The position numbers and the translations under genes are program-made. A stretch of 64,000 bases of DNA from Camellia lanceoleosa (Eukaryota; Streptophyta; Magnoliopsida; Ericales; Theaceae): NCBI GenBank assembly GCA_025200525.1, contig CM045770.1:121249429-121313428 (forward strand), written 5' to 3'. The notes beneath the pieces are model-generated. The model was not told the origin of the DNA. It was given only the letters and a program-made list of their open reading frames with translations, and searched no databases. Below are positions 55,001 to 64,000 of this stretch, piece by piece; position 1 is the first letter of the stretch, and every line of letters begins with the position of its first letter.

Positions 55001-55347
55001 ATAACCTTCACCAGAATGAGGAGGGGGAATTGGAAATCGAAATCATAGACGCGACATCAAACTTGCCGGTTTCCAATATATTAATAGCAAATCCAAAGAT
55101 AGGAGATGCAATGTGGCAGAAGTTCACATTCAAGTCAATGTTAATTGATAAATGCAAGCTAAGCTACAGGCCACAGTGTCCATTTAATTCTACCGGTCGC
55201 GTTGAAGTTGAAATACGGGACACACGGTTACGAGCGGATGATCAATTACAGGCTCACTTTACTTTTCCAGTTACATGCCCAGTAGACATCACATATTTTG
55301 GAAACGCGTATGCTGCCGCAGATAAGAACGGATGCCCATTCGCATGA
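55000..55347 (+). pseudogene. BC1: Movement-protein fragment resembling begomovirus BC1
   Basis: About 115 codons. The N-terminal part is acidic (NEEGELEIEIID); the core reads KCKLSYRPQCPFNSTGRVEV then EIRDTRLRADDQLQAHFTFP and CPVDITYF, ending at a TGA at 55345. The core pattern (Y.....PFNS.G.V.VEI.D.R....LQA.F.FP..C.VD..YF) is that of the BC1 cell-to-cell movement protein of bipartite begomoviruses and of related 30K-type proteins in some monopartite geminiviruses of woody hosts. The C-terminal half, normally 150 or more residues, is absent, and the upstream frame runs into the minisatellite with no proper start. Confidence 0.7.
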
Positions 55348-55924
55348 TGTCCATCATTGTTTCAGGATGGCCAGTTAATAAAACATTCTCCTCTGATGAG
55401 CTTACCATTGCATTGTTTTCTATGTCAGATGACATATTGTTTTGGCTATATAACAATAAAAGCACAATTATTCTAACTGATTAACAAGAGGATAACTATT
55501 ATTGTTATTGATGAGCATGAAATTAACCTCTATAACTAATTGGTTGGCCTTAGTCATTTATTGAAGTAAATTGAAATATGCAGTCAATGTATACAGTGTT
55601 AATATTTATTTATCTTGTTTGACATGATGAGCCTTGAATTTCCAAATTATATGCGGTGTATAAAATGGAAAATTGAATCAGAAATTGGAAAAAGGGACAT
55701 GAATCAAAGAAGAAAAAGAAGATCACATGAATAGAAACTGGGCAGAAAGAAATGAGACATGAATAATTATATGTAGTGTATTTTTATCGTAAGAGGATCA
55801 TAGAAATATAAAACATAAACATACGAAGAAGGGAAAAAAAAAAAGTAGATATGAATCTTAGAAAAGAAACAAAAAGTTGAACTTATAAAAGCATGTTTCA
55901 CAATCACTAAAAAAACCGCAAATC
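55348..55924. other. AT-rich segment of unknown origin inside the repeat-bounded block
   Basis: No coding similarity was recognised to viral or host proteins. Composition returns to that of the flanking host DNA from about 55440. It is the first candidate place for the right virus/host junction. Confidence 0.45.
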
Positions 55925-56370
55925 CACCAAAGACATAGCTTCACAGTTGACTACAAACCTAGGAGCATTGATAGGTGCATATGCGCAGGAGTGGAGTGCG
56001 CATAAAAAACCTCCGCCAATCCTTATCTTTGAATAGTGTCAATGCCTTAACATACTACACCGGTGGTATGTCCCCTAGCTGAAGTAGGGCATCTTGACAT
56101 ACGTTAAGGGAATAGTCATCACCACTTGTGCTTACAGCCTCCGTGTCTGTTGATCGTGCACTGTACTATTCCGTCTTTGCTTGTACGCAGGTAGTGAAAG
56201 TTGCACGAACATTATCAAAGCCACTTGATCGTGACTTTTAAAACGACCACTATCACTTTGGCTATTGCCCCTCCTGTGACTTTTGCCCTTAGATATTTCC
56301 ATGCATTCATTTCCAAATGAGTTAACAGGAATGGTATCAGCCGCATTGCTCCCTCCAACCCTAGGCACCC
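55925..56370 (-). pseudogene. Myb/SANT-like (L10-interacting MYB / Harbinger-associated type) gene fragment
   Basis: On the minus strand, about 56120-55990 reads YSLNVCQDALLQLGDIPPV, a stop, then YVKALTLFKDKDWRRFFM. A short conserved helix ending in a V.L.LFKD.DWR..FM signature is the C-terminal domain of plant Myb/SANT-like proteins related to Harbinger transposon accessory proteins. Upstream, 56368-56132 gives a polar linker (NSQSDSGRFKSHDQ) in another frame. The N-terminal Myb/SANT domain is missing. It is host-type sequence trapped between the viral fragment and the right direct repeat. Confidence 0.5.
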
Positions 56371-56378
56371 AAAATTTG

Positions 56379-56613
56379 TTAAGGAAATCTCAGGACTGTA
56401 TTTGTAATTTAGCATTACAAAAACTTAATTGATGACATTAGCAAAAAAAATATTAATTATTTAATAATTAATTAACAAATGTGGCAATTCGTAACGCGAA
56501 TATAAATATGAGAAATGGAAATATAATTTCTAAAATATGAGAGAATAATTTATATTAGAATAAACTTTAAAGGTGTCAGTATGATTTACCCTAACAATAA
56601 ATATATAAAATAT
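56379..56613 (+). repeat. Right 235-bp direct repeat flanking the viral block
   Basis: Same orientation as 52059-52293, about 98% identical. Only the last 35 or so bases of the MITE terminus are included, so the sequence was copied from a locus that already carried the MITE. Confidence 0.93.
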
Positions 56614-57140
56614 TTTAAAGCGTGTAAAATTAATTTTTAAAAGTTAATTTATTATGTATAGAATAGATGTGGTGCACATGGATAGAAGATCGTGTTTAAC
56701 AATGCCTAACAAAGTTGTCCAGTGAGTCATTTTTGTTGTTGTTATGACTTTGCTTCATTTTTTAATGATTCTTTTCTTGTGAGGGTAAATTATATTTCGT
56801 CCCTCTAAAATTTCATTTATTTCTTATCTTGATTTTTTAAGTTTAATTTTTATTTTATTTTATTTTGCCCTTTCATATTTGTAATTATTTTCACTTTGGC
56901 CATTTAAGTTTGATTTTTCCTACTTTGACCCTTCATATTTGTAATTCTTCCCACTTTGACCTTTTATGTTTACAATCCTTCTCACTTTACTCCTAAACTA
57001 ACTTCCATTCAAAAAATTAATAGAGTCTGCAACATCACCAACACCTCAACTTTGCATTAGTGTTTTTGGGGACAATGAATAATTGCTTCTCAACTAAGCT
57101 TTATTATTATTGTTTATCAGATCCTAAACTAAGCTTTATG
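56614..57140. other. AT-rich spacer, no gene
   Basis: Contains three loose repeats of TTTGTAATT.TT..CACTTTG (56877-56990), a decayed short tandem repeat. Nothing else recognised. Confidence 0.5.
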
Positions 57141-57551
57141 TTAGGGTCCAACTTGTCTCATGTTTGAGATTAAGGCTAGATTGTCCAGTTTGGCCCATGG
57201 GCCCATTTTTGAGTTTGGTTTTGATAATCCAAATCATTGAATGCGTAAACCTCGTCGAATACTATATCCCTGTAAAAAATCATGCAGATCGAATATCAAT
57301 AGCTATTTGATTGGATCAGATTTCTATTAACCATTTATTTTTTCATCGTCCATTTTTTTTATTTCTACAAATCTAATCTGATCAAATAGCTATCGATATC
57401 CGATCAACGTAATTTGTTACAGGAATATAGCACTCGACGAGTTCTACATATTAAACTGTTTAGATTATCAAAACGATACCTAAAAATAAGCCCATAGGCC
57501 AGACTAGACGGTCCACTCTTGATCTCAAACATGAGACAAGCTTAACCCTTA
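57141..57551. mobile_element. Long inverted-repeat (foldback) MITE
   Basis: The left end TTAGGGTCCAACTTGTCTCA then TGTTTGAGAT is mirrored by ATCTCAAACATGAGACAAGC then TTAACCCTTA at the right. Inverted similarity extends inward over most of the element (GTTTTGATAATCC / GATTATCAAAACG; CCTCGTCGA / TCGACGAG; AATAGCTATTTGAT / ATCAAATAGCTAT). It is related to the nested element at 11200-11522. Confidence 0.8.
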
Positions 57552-58117
57552 TATTATCTATCTTTTTGCTTTACAAAATTCGACCAAAAGAGTGACTGAT
57601 GTGACATCAGTTGATTGGAGTTGGAGAAGTTATTTGGTGGGTTTGGACATGTTCGTGTTTTAAGAAAAATACTTTGAAGCTTTAATTCTTGAGCTTTAAA
57701 ACTAGCTATACTGAGCTGGCAGTGAGTCCCACCCACTGTGATGTGATGTTTTGGTCTTGATTTTTTTTTCTCCTTGCCATGTCATTAGTGCTCCATTAGA
57801 ACACTGAAATTAGTGTTTTTAATCATTGCTGGTGTTTTAATATGTGTTATGATTAGTGAAAAAATGAGACTCATAATTTTGTGATGGATTATAAAAAATA
57901 ACAAATGACATGTCAATTAATAATTAATAAGAGACATTGTCAAGTAACACCCTTAGACCTCCAAATAATTTTTTCTTGCAGTTGCTTGTTCCCTTTTCTC
58001 ATTCCATTGGGTGTTTCGCATTACAGGGTCGACTCAAGCATAAAGTCATCAAAGCTGCTCTCGAATTTGAAAAGCCCCAATTTTTTAATAGTGTAATATA
58101 TAGTCTATGTAATATAT
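57552..58117. other. Spacer, no gene recognised
   Basis: Short frames at 57937-58173 (+) and 57554-57736 (-) have no recognisable domain; they may be chance. Confidence 0.45.
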
Positions 58118-58340
58118 TAGGGGTGGACAAATATCAAGTTTGGTCAGATTTGGGTCAAGCCAACATTATATAGTAAGAGTATGTGTGTCATTTTAAATCC
58201 GGTCTGACCCGACATCGAGTCTAACCTAGCCATCTCGAGCCTGACCTTAAAAGAAAGTCTAAATCCCATATCCACCTGAGAGGGTAATTTGTGGACAAAT
58301 TGGGCCAAGCTAGGTGAGGATGTCTTCTTAGGACAGGCCG
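58118..58340. repeat. Possible relative of the hAT-type GGGCC MITE
   Basis: It starts TAGGGGTGGACAAAT, like the terminus at 13851, and contains CCGGTCTGACCCGAC and TTGGGCCAAGC phrases. The right terminus and a target-site duplication were not found, probably because the gypsy LTR begins nearby. Confidence 0.35.
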
Positions 58341-58396
58341 CTGTTAGGCCGAGCTGGGAATAGCTCGGTTACAAATTTTGGGCCTAGCCATCCGAG

Positions 58397-58907
58397 TGTA
58401 GCGTGCAACACAAAACAGAGTGGTGCGATGGCTGAGCTAGGGATAGCCTGACTAGATAAACGCATGAACTGTTAGAGTTACACAGCTCGGTCAAAGGAGT
58501 AGAAGCACAAGGTAGCTCGGTTTAAGTACAGTCAGCCGAGCAGAGTATTAGGCCATCTCACTTGGCTTGCAGTGAGAAGGGTGTTTCAAGGATAAGCATT
58601 ATCTTATGTATGTGATTCCTTGGAGGACTCTGCTAAGGAGAGTTAGAGTCCTACTAGAATTGTGCTAGGAAGAATCTATAAAAGTTCATGACAGGACCTA
58701 TGCACAGGTATTGCAATTTTGACTTTTAAATACATAGAGCTTTTGTGTCTAATGTCTATTTTACTGACTTAGGCATCAGAGAGGTTTTCGGCATACACCC
58801 GCTGGCTAGCTCATGTTTTTGTTTTCAGATAGTAAAGCGACGATGTTCGAAGGAGTGCAAACTTGGTTAACAGGATTATACGAGACAGATTATTCCGTGC
58901 TCGTACA
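58397..58907 (+). repeat. 5' LTR of the second Tat-like element
   Basis: The right end is well placed: GTGCTCGTACA at 58907 followed two bases later by the primer-binding site. A TATA box TCTATAAAAG lies at 58675-58684. The left end (TGTAGCGTGCAACAC at 58397) is a guess; no partner LTR is in the window to confirm it. Confidence 0.5.
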
Positions 58908-58976
58908 ATTGGCGCCGTCTGTGGGAACACGATAAAGAATAAGCCTTTTGATTGAGTTTTCCTTCAATTAATTTCA

Positions 58977-60215
58977 ATGGCGCATAATGAAGACTTGCCA
59001 CATTTTGTTATTGATGGGCAAACCCAGAAGGGGACAGGAGGCGCGAGGGTTTGCCTTTTGTCCTGTACATGGAAAAATTGGATCCCCAGTGACGAAACCC
59101 ACGGAGAGAAGAGCGAGAAAGACGGGGCTCAAGTCCTCGTTGCTCTCAAAGCCCTGATAGCCAGAGGTAGAGGATGGATCCTCAGGTTCTAGAAGATCTC
59201 GTGAAGGAGCAAGACAAATTGATACAGAGAATGGCGGTTGACATGGAGATAATGAATTGCCAGATGAAGGGCAAAAGGGTAGTCAGAGAACAGATTTACG
59301 AAGGTAGAATGCGTTCTCACCACTCAGGAGGTCGTGACAAGCAAGTCACACCATCACAATCTGAAAGCAGAAGCCTCAAGACAAGTGATACACAATCAAG
59401 AACCTCTAAGACTCGTTACTCCAGGTCTGAGAGAATGAGGATTGAAAGGTCTTGCACAGAGGGAAGCAACTATTGACCTTTGTATACGTATCAAACAACC
59501 TCTCTGCACACCGAGTTACCTAGGTCTGCGGACTTGTGGACCGTGCTGGAAGAAAGGGTTCGAAGGAGAGAAGACACCCAGGCATGCGACCTTCAAAGGA
59601 TTTCTTCTCTACAGCGGCTAGCTCCTCAGACACATGTAAGTATCGAGAATGGAATGCCAATGCCGTGCCTTGCTTACAAACCAACAGACAAAGCATTGGC
59701 AAGGTTGTAGAGTTAGCTGTTCGTTCCAACGATAGAGAACGCACCATTACCCTTAGGCTTCCACCAGCCTAAGTTCACAACTTATGAGGGAAAGTCAGGC
59801 CCTTATATACACTTTCGCTAGGTGATGGCCATTTATCGACGGAATGAGGCTCTAATGTGTATCCTGTTTCCCTTAAGCTTAGGCGATTTGGGGCTTGACT
59901 TGGTTTGAGAGGTTGCTAGAAGGCAGTATAGCTTCATGGGCATAACTTGCAGAGGCGTTTGTTGCTAGGATTAAGACAAACACCAAGACGCCGGTGGAGA
60001 TAGACTAGCCGCTCTCCATCGACATGGGCGAGAAAGAAGCGCAAAAGTCTTATAACAATCGATATTGGGAGACTTTTAATCAGATCGGAGATTGCCCTAC
60101 AAACCTAGCTATCGCGCAGTATAAACGAGGTTTATCGGCAAGCAATAAATTGAGGGATTCAATGACAATGACGCCATCCCTTACAATGGAAGCCTTGATG
60201 GAGAGAGTGCATTAG
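58977..60215 (+). pseudogene. Gag region of the second Tat-like element
   Basis: Starts at an ATG at 58977 (MAHNEDLPHFVI). A charged region with QDKLIQRMAVDMEIMNCQMK follows (59174 onwards, coiled-coil-like), then a Ser/Arg-rich stretch. A decayed capsid domain at about 59733-59975 reads PKFTTYEGKSGPYIHFR then IYRRNEALMCILFPLSLGDL. Many stops and frame changes. No zinc knuckle identified. Confidence 0.65.
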
Positions 60216-60806
60216 CATATCGGGGTAGATGAAGATAGCACGCGGGCCAAAGCAAAGTCCGGCACAACAATAATGTCGGATAGAATATCCACGACAAAAG
60301 TTAACACGGTTGGCCAGGAGGGATGATCAAACAAAAATGGTCGAGGTAGATGACCAAAGGGTGAGAACTCCTAGAAACGAAGGTTGAGAGTCCGCACTGC
60401 TGTAACCATGGTGTTCAATAAGCATATCTATCAAATTCTTAGCGAGATACGCGATGAACCCTTCGTTCGGCGGCTAGCCAAGTTGGGAGAAGCGTAGAGG
60501 GGCTACGACGACAGATACTAGTGCACCTTCCATGATTAAAAAGGGCACCGAATTGAAAAATGTACGCCGTTGAGGCAATATTTGAAGGAGTTAGTGGTCG
60601 CAGGCCACTTGGACTAGTATATTGAAGAAGGAGTTTAGCCAGCCTCCCAGAACCAGAATGGGCCAGATGGGATGCTCGTCACCGAACCACCTCAAGGCAT
60701 AATTAATGTGATACATGGAATCATTGAGCCTGAACGAGTATGCGAATTGAGAGGGATGATAAAGAAGGTGGAGCACATGAGGGAAATACAAAGTGTATAA
60801 CCTGCT

Positions 60807-61127
60807 GTGAAAATAGGGAAGACCGAAGAGAAAAACATCATCACCTTTTTCGACAGGGACTTAGCACGGTTGCAAAGCCCTCACAACGATGCACTAGTGG
60901 TTAATCTGCGCGTCAAGAATTTTGATATCAAGCGGATCTTGATAGATCAAGGTAGAGCGTGCGAGATAATGTACTATGAAACTTTTAAGCAACTCAAATT
61001 AGAGGACAAAGATTTGGCACCTACAACATCTCCCTTGGTCGGTTTGAACTCAATGCCAGAATGGTCGGTTAGTAAGATAAATTTGTTAGTCAAAACTGGG
61101 ACGATGTCAAAGCAAGTGAAGTTCTAG
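60807..61127 (+). pseudogene. Protease region of the second Tat-like element
   Basis: 106 open codons with ALVVNLRVKNFDIKRILIDQ then GRACEIMYYETFKQL: the DQG triplet keeps the catalytic Asp of the retropepsin site, but the usual Ser/Ala after Gly is Arg. The following LVGLNSMPEWSVSKINLLVK continues the fold. It stops at 61125. Confidence 0.75.
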
Positions 61128-61330
61128 GTGTTGAAGTCCTTTTCACTTGTAACATAATTTGGGGAAGAGCATGATTGCACGCCATGCGAGTGGTAGCATC
61201 AACTTACCACCAAGTGATGCAATTCTCTAACAAAGCTAGAATGATTGAGGAGGTCTTAGGAGACCAAATCATCTCCAAGTAATGCTTCGTGACAGTGAAC
61301 GACAACCAAGCTACCAAAGGGTTCATATAA

Positions 61331-62930
61331 ATGGTGGAAGAGCCAGAAAGCACTGGGTTATTCGTCGACGTTGGCAAGGCAGCCAAACAAAAGGAAGTAG
61401 ATGATCTGGTGGAGGTCAGAGTAGACGAGAATGTCCCAGAGATGTACTTTCTGCTTGGCTCATCTTTGTCCAACACCGAGAGAATAGCAATCGTGGAATT
61501 CTTGATCTCTAACATCGAGGTGTTTGCTTAGACACCGTATGACATGCCCGGCATTGACCCAACTTTCATCTACCATCAACTCAATGTCTGCCAAACCGCT
61601 AGACTAATAATACAGCGAACGCGGCCGATTGACATTTCACCACGCGAAGACAATGGCTAAGGAAGTGGGAAACTTGCTGGAGGCAGAGGCAATCAGAAAG
61701 GTTTACTATCCCAAGTGGATCTTCAACACCGTGGTGGTGCTAAAGAAGAACGACAAGTGGCACGTGTGTGTGGACTACAAGACAGTTAATAAAGCATGCT
61801 CAAAGGATAGTTTTCCTCTGTCGTAGATAGACCAACTGGTGGACCTAACTGCAAGTCACAACTGACTCAACTTTCTTGATGCGTATTGTGGATACCATCA
61901 GATCGCTATGTTTGAATCGGACCAGGAAGTCACATCCTTTACAACACCTAAGGGATTGTATTGCTACAAGGTCATGCCCTTTGGCTTAAAGAATACAGGG
62001 GCAACGTTCCAGAGAATGGTCACCAAAATGTTCGAGCCATTGTTAGGCAAAACAATGGTAGGTTACATAGACGACATGGTAGTCAAGAGAAAGAGCGAAT
62101 GAGACCATCTTAAGGACTTAGCTGAGATACTTCAAATTTTGAAAACCCACAAGCTGCGACTGAACACATCCAAATGCTCGTTTGGCATAGGGTTAAGCAA
62201 TTTTCTTGGCTTTCTAGTAACCAACTGAGGTATAGAAGCCGATCCCTCTCAGATCAAAGCCACTCAAGATCTGAAGAGGCCCAACACAGCCAAGGAAGTA
62301 CAACATCTCACGGGCCTAGTTGCCATGCTAAATCGATTTATAAGTCGGTCGTCAAATAGGTGTTGGCCGTTCTTCCAGGAATTTAAGGCCAAGTTTAAGT
62401 GGGACGATGAATGTGACCGAGCTCTAGAGAGCTTAAAAGAATATATGACCTCTCCACCACTGTTGGCAACCCCATTGCTAGGAGAGGAGCTTTTTCTTTA
62501 CTTAGTAGTTTCTTAATACGCAGTTAGTGCAATATTGGTACGTGCCAAGGAAATACAACACTTGCCCATCTTTTTTGTGAGAAGAAAAACCTTATTGGGT
62601 GCCGAAACAAGATACTTGCCACTATAGAAGTTGGCTTTAGCCTTGATGATGGCTTCAAGAAAATTATCGTACTACTTCAATGTGCACACTGTGATGATAC
62701 TAACAATATTCCCCTTAAAGCCTTGTTTGAGAGGACGGATTTTTCGAGGCGAATACTAAAGTGAGCCGTGGAGTTAGGATAGTTTGACATCAAGTTTCCA
62801 CCAAGAACCGCCATAAAAGCCCAAGCTTTGGCAGACTTCATAGCCGAGTTTGCCCTAAGAAGTCATTATGTTTGCCTGGTTGACTTGGCTGAGGCAACCG
62901 AGCAAACAGAGGAAAATGCCGCAGGAATTG
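61331..62930 (+). pseudogene. Reverse transcriptase / RNase H region of the second Tat-like element
   Basis: After a linker (61331-61531), reverse transcriptase motifs appear: EVGNLLEAEAIRKVYYPKW, CVDYKTVNKACSKDSFPLS, FTTPKGLYCYKVMPFGLKNT then GATFQRMV, and YIDD at 62064-62075. RNase H remnants run from about 62430 to 62930 (YAVSAILVRAKEIQHLPIFF then RRKTLLGAETRYLPL). Stops occur at about 61824, 61862, 62099 and 62514, among others. The sequence is cut at 62942 before integrase. Confidence 0.85.
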
Positions 62931-62942
62931 CATAGCCCCCGC

Positions 62943-64000
62943 TGTCAGGACCCAAACCCACCCCTATAGGTTTAGCGTCATGACCGACAGTAATAATAGA
63001 TTACCTGCGGCCTCCATATAAAAGAATCTCTTAATATAAAGTATGGGGCTTAGCGAAAGTTTAAAATGACATATAAATTATCCATTGAGCTGTGCGTATA
63101 TGTAGAGAACTGGTGTAATAAGTAAAGTTTTGTTCCAAAAGTACATCCATCGCAGTTATACAAAAATTCATGTCTTACAAAATACAACCCCAACTATATA
63201 CAAATATAAAATCACCGAAACACACAGAAAGGGTTCGACTAACATGGCTCCACCCGAGCCTAGTTACTTTACTTGGAAGCTCCACAAAAGGCTGACCTGG
63301 GTAGACCCAGGGCTTTTCTGACTTTGTTCTTCGGCTTGCCCATCTACATATATATAAATGAATAAATAGTGAGCTAGAGCCCAATGAGTAATAACAGAAT
63401 AAAGAGGTTATATGAATGAAGTTTTATAACATTACAACGTCAATCATAGCATCAATAACCATTTCAAATGAGCATGTAGTACATTCGATAGAGTAACAAT
63501 GTTCTTATAACAACAGGACGTCAAGGGTCAATCAATATATCATAGCCAATGTGACCATTAAGGTCTAACAATAAAGATTTCTATATTTCAATTATCCAAT
63601 GGGCCACAGTATTGTTTCCCCCGGGCGAGGGTCAATGGGCCATGGTATTAATCTCCCCTAGGCAAGGGTCAATGGGCCATGGTATTAATCTCCCCCAGGC
63701 AAGGGTTAATGGGCCATGGTATTAATCTCCCCTAGGCAAGGGTTAATGTTCAATGGATGCCACAATACAGTTTCAAAAGTGAACTTCATTCATCGATAGA
63801 AAATAACATTTTAATAAACTATTCAATCGATCGCATATTGATTTCAAGAACAATAACAATTTAAAAATAAATATTATGTGAACATATCTTTATAAAGTTA
63901 TTACACAGTGGTTTGAGTTGTCACTAAGCCTCGGTTGTCCACCTAAACAAAACACATAACAAAAGCACAAATGAAGCACCAATTCATTTTACTTCAATTC
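62943..64000 (-). repeat. LTR of a minus-oriented gypsy element, runs off the window
   Basis: In plus-strand view it starts TGTCAGGACCCAAACCC, like the solo LTR starting at 25722 (TGTCACGACCCAACCC), and both continue with GACCG.CAGTAAT...ATTACC...GGCCT. It interrupts the RNase H region of the upstream element, so it is the younger insertion. The other end lies beyond 64000; whether it is a solo LTR cannot be told. Confidence 0.65.
63598..63744. repeat. 37-bp tandem repeat, four copies
   Basis: The unit contains AATGGGCCATGGTATTAATC then TCCCCTAGGCAAGGGTC. The first copy is diverged and one base shorter; the last three are nearly identical. It lies inside the LTR of the preceding entry. Confidence 0.93.

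Larger units (their letters stand above)
52294..55347 (+). mobile_element. Endogenous geminivirus block
   Basis: An integrated, rearranged single-stranded-DNA virus sequence. In order: intergenic region with origin hairpin, Rep, TrAP-like and REn-like frames (plus strand, the viral complementary sense), an inverted partial Rep copy, a GC-rich minisatellite and a movement-protein fragment. No coat-protein or V2-type sequence was found. The right edge of viral sequence is uncertain beyond 55347. The base composition is clearly less AT-rich than the flanks. Rep is broken, so the integrated copy is not a functional virus. Affinity: Geminiviridae, from gene order and motifs. Confidence 0.9.
58908..62942 (+). 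mobile_element. Second Tat-like Ty3/gypsy element, truncated
   Basis: The primer-binding site TGGCGCCGTCTGTGGGAA (58910-58927) follows the LTR directly; its first ten bases suit tRNA-Asp, as usual for Athila/Tat elements. Gag, protease, reverse transcriptase and RNase H remnants follow in order on the plus strand. The element stops within RNase H at 62942, where another LTR begins, so integrase and the 3' LTR are absent from the window. Stops and shifts are frequent, and it is older than the Tat element at 33727-50490. Confidence 0.85.

Noticed and set aside
54680..55048. A plus-strand Trp/Leu/Gly-rich frame resembling a membrane protein
   Set aside because: It is another frame of the same GC-rich tandem repeat plus the antisense of Rep.
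1..64000. tRNA and rRNA genes
   Set aside because: Apart from the SINE box B and the retrotransposon primer-binding site, I saw no tRNA cloverleaf or rRNA-like sequence; a tRNAscan run would be decisive.

Overview
This is repeat-rich nuclear DNA of a flowering plant, most likely a woody eudicot. It has plant L1-type LINE, Tat-lineage Ty3/gypsy, SINE and MITE sequence, an F-box/DUF295 gene family, fragments of plant PPR, PARN-like and QWRF genes, and AT-rich spacers. The species cannot be fixed from the sequence. Only one gene looks intact, an F-box protein at 19414-20520 (+). Almost everything else is transposable-element or viral sequence at different stages of decay.

Layout. 1-2586: AT-rich spacer with an LTR-type remnant. 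2604-9471: a full-length L1-type LINE with a 17-bp target-site duplication, killed mainly by nonsense transitions. 9489-14276: a stack of MITEs, including a hAT-type element with a perfect 8-bp duplication. 14669-16125: short fragments of four unrelated genes (RING-H2, PARN-like nuclease, PPR, QWRF) in mixed orientation, as in a gene-capturing transposon. 19414-25475: the F-box gene and a broken paralogue, separated by a 3.1-kb solo LTR. 25722-33230: Ty3/gypsy-type LTR sequence on the minus strand, carrying three clusters of a CGCTCGAGCG palindrome. 33727-50490: a complete 16.8-kb Tat-lineage element in minus orientation with ATTAT duplications, dual RNase H domains, an antisense ORF and two minisatellites. 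A 5.6-kb solo LTR sits inside its gag gene.

51334-56613 is the most interesting part. After a SINE and a MITE comes an endogenous geminivirus. It has a replication-origin hairpin with the canonical TAATATTAC loop (virion sense on the minus strand), a G-box and TATA box, a broken Rep gene, and overlapping open TrAP-like and REn-like frames. Next are an inverted second copy of the Rep N-terminus, a GC-rich minisatellite, and a fragment resembling the BC1 movement protein of bipartite begomoviruses. The whole block lies between two 235-bp direct repeats that are about 98% identical. Coat-protein sequence was not found.

57141-64000: a long inverted-repeat MITE, a second Tat-like gypsy element (plus strand) that ends in its RNase H region, and a minus-oriented LTR that interrupts it and runs off the window. 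The region records repeated nested insertion and decay. C-to-T type nonsense changes in the LINE, the viral Rep copies and the palindrome variants fit long-term cytosine methylation, which is an inference.
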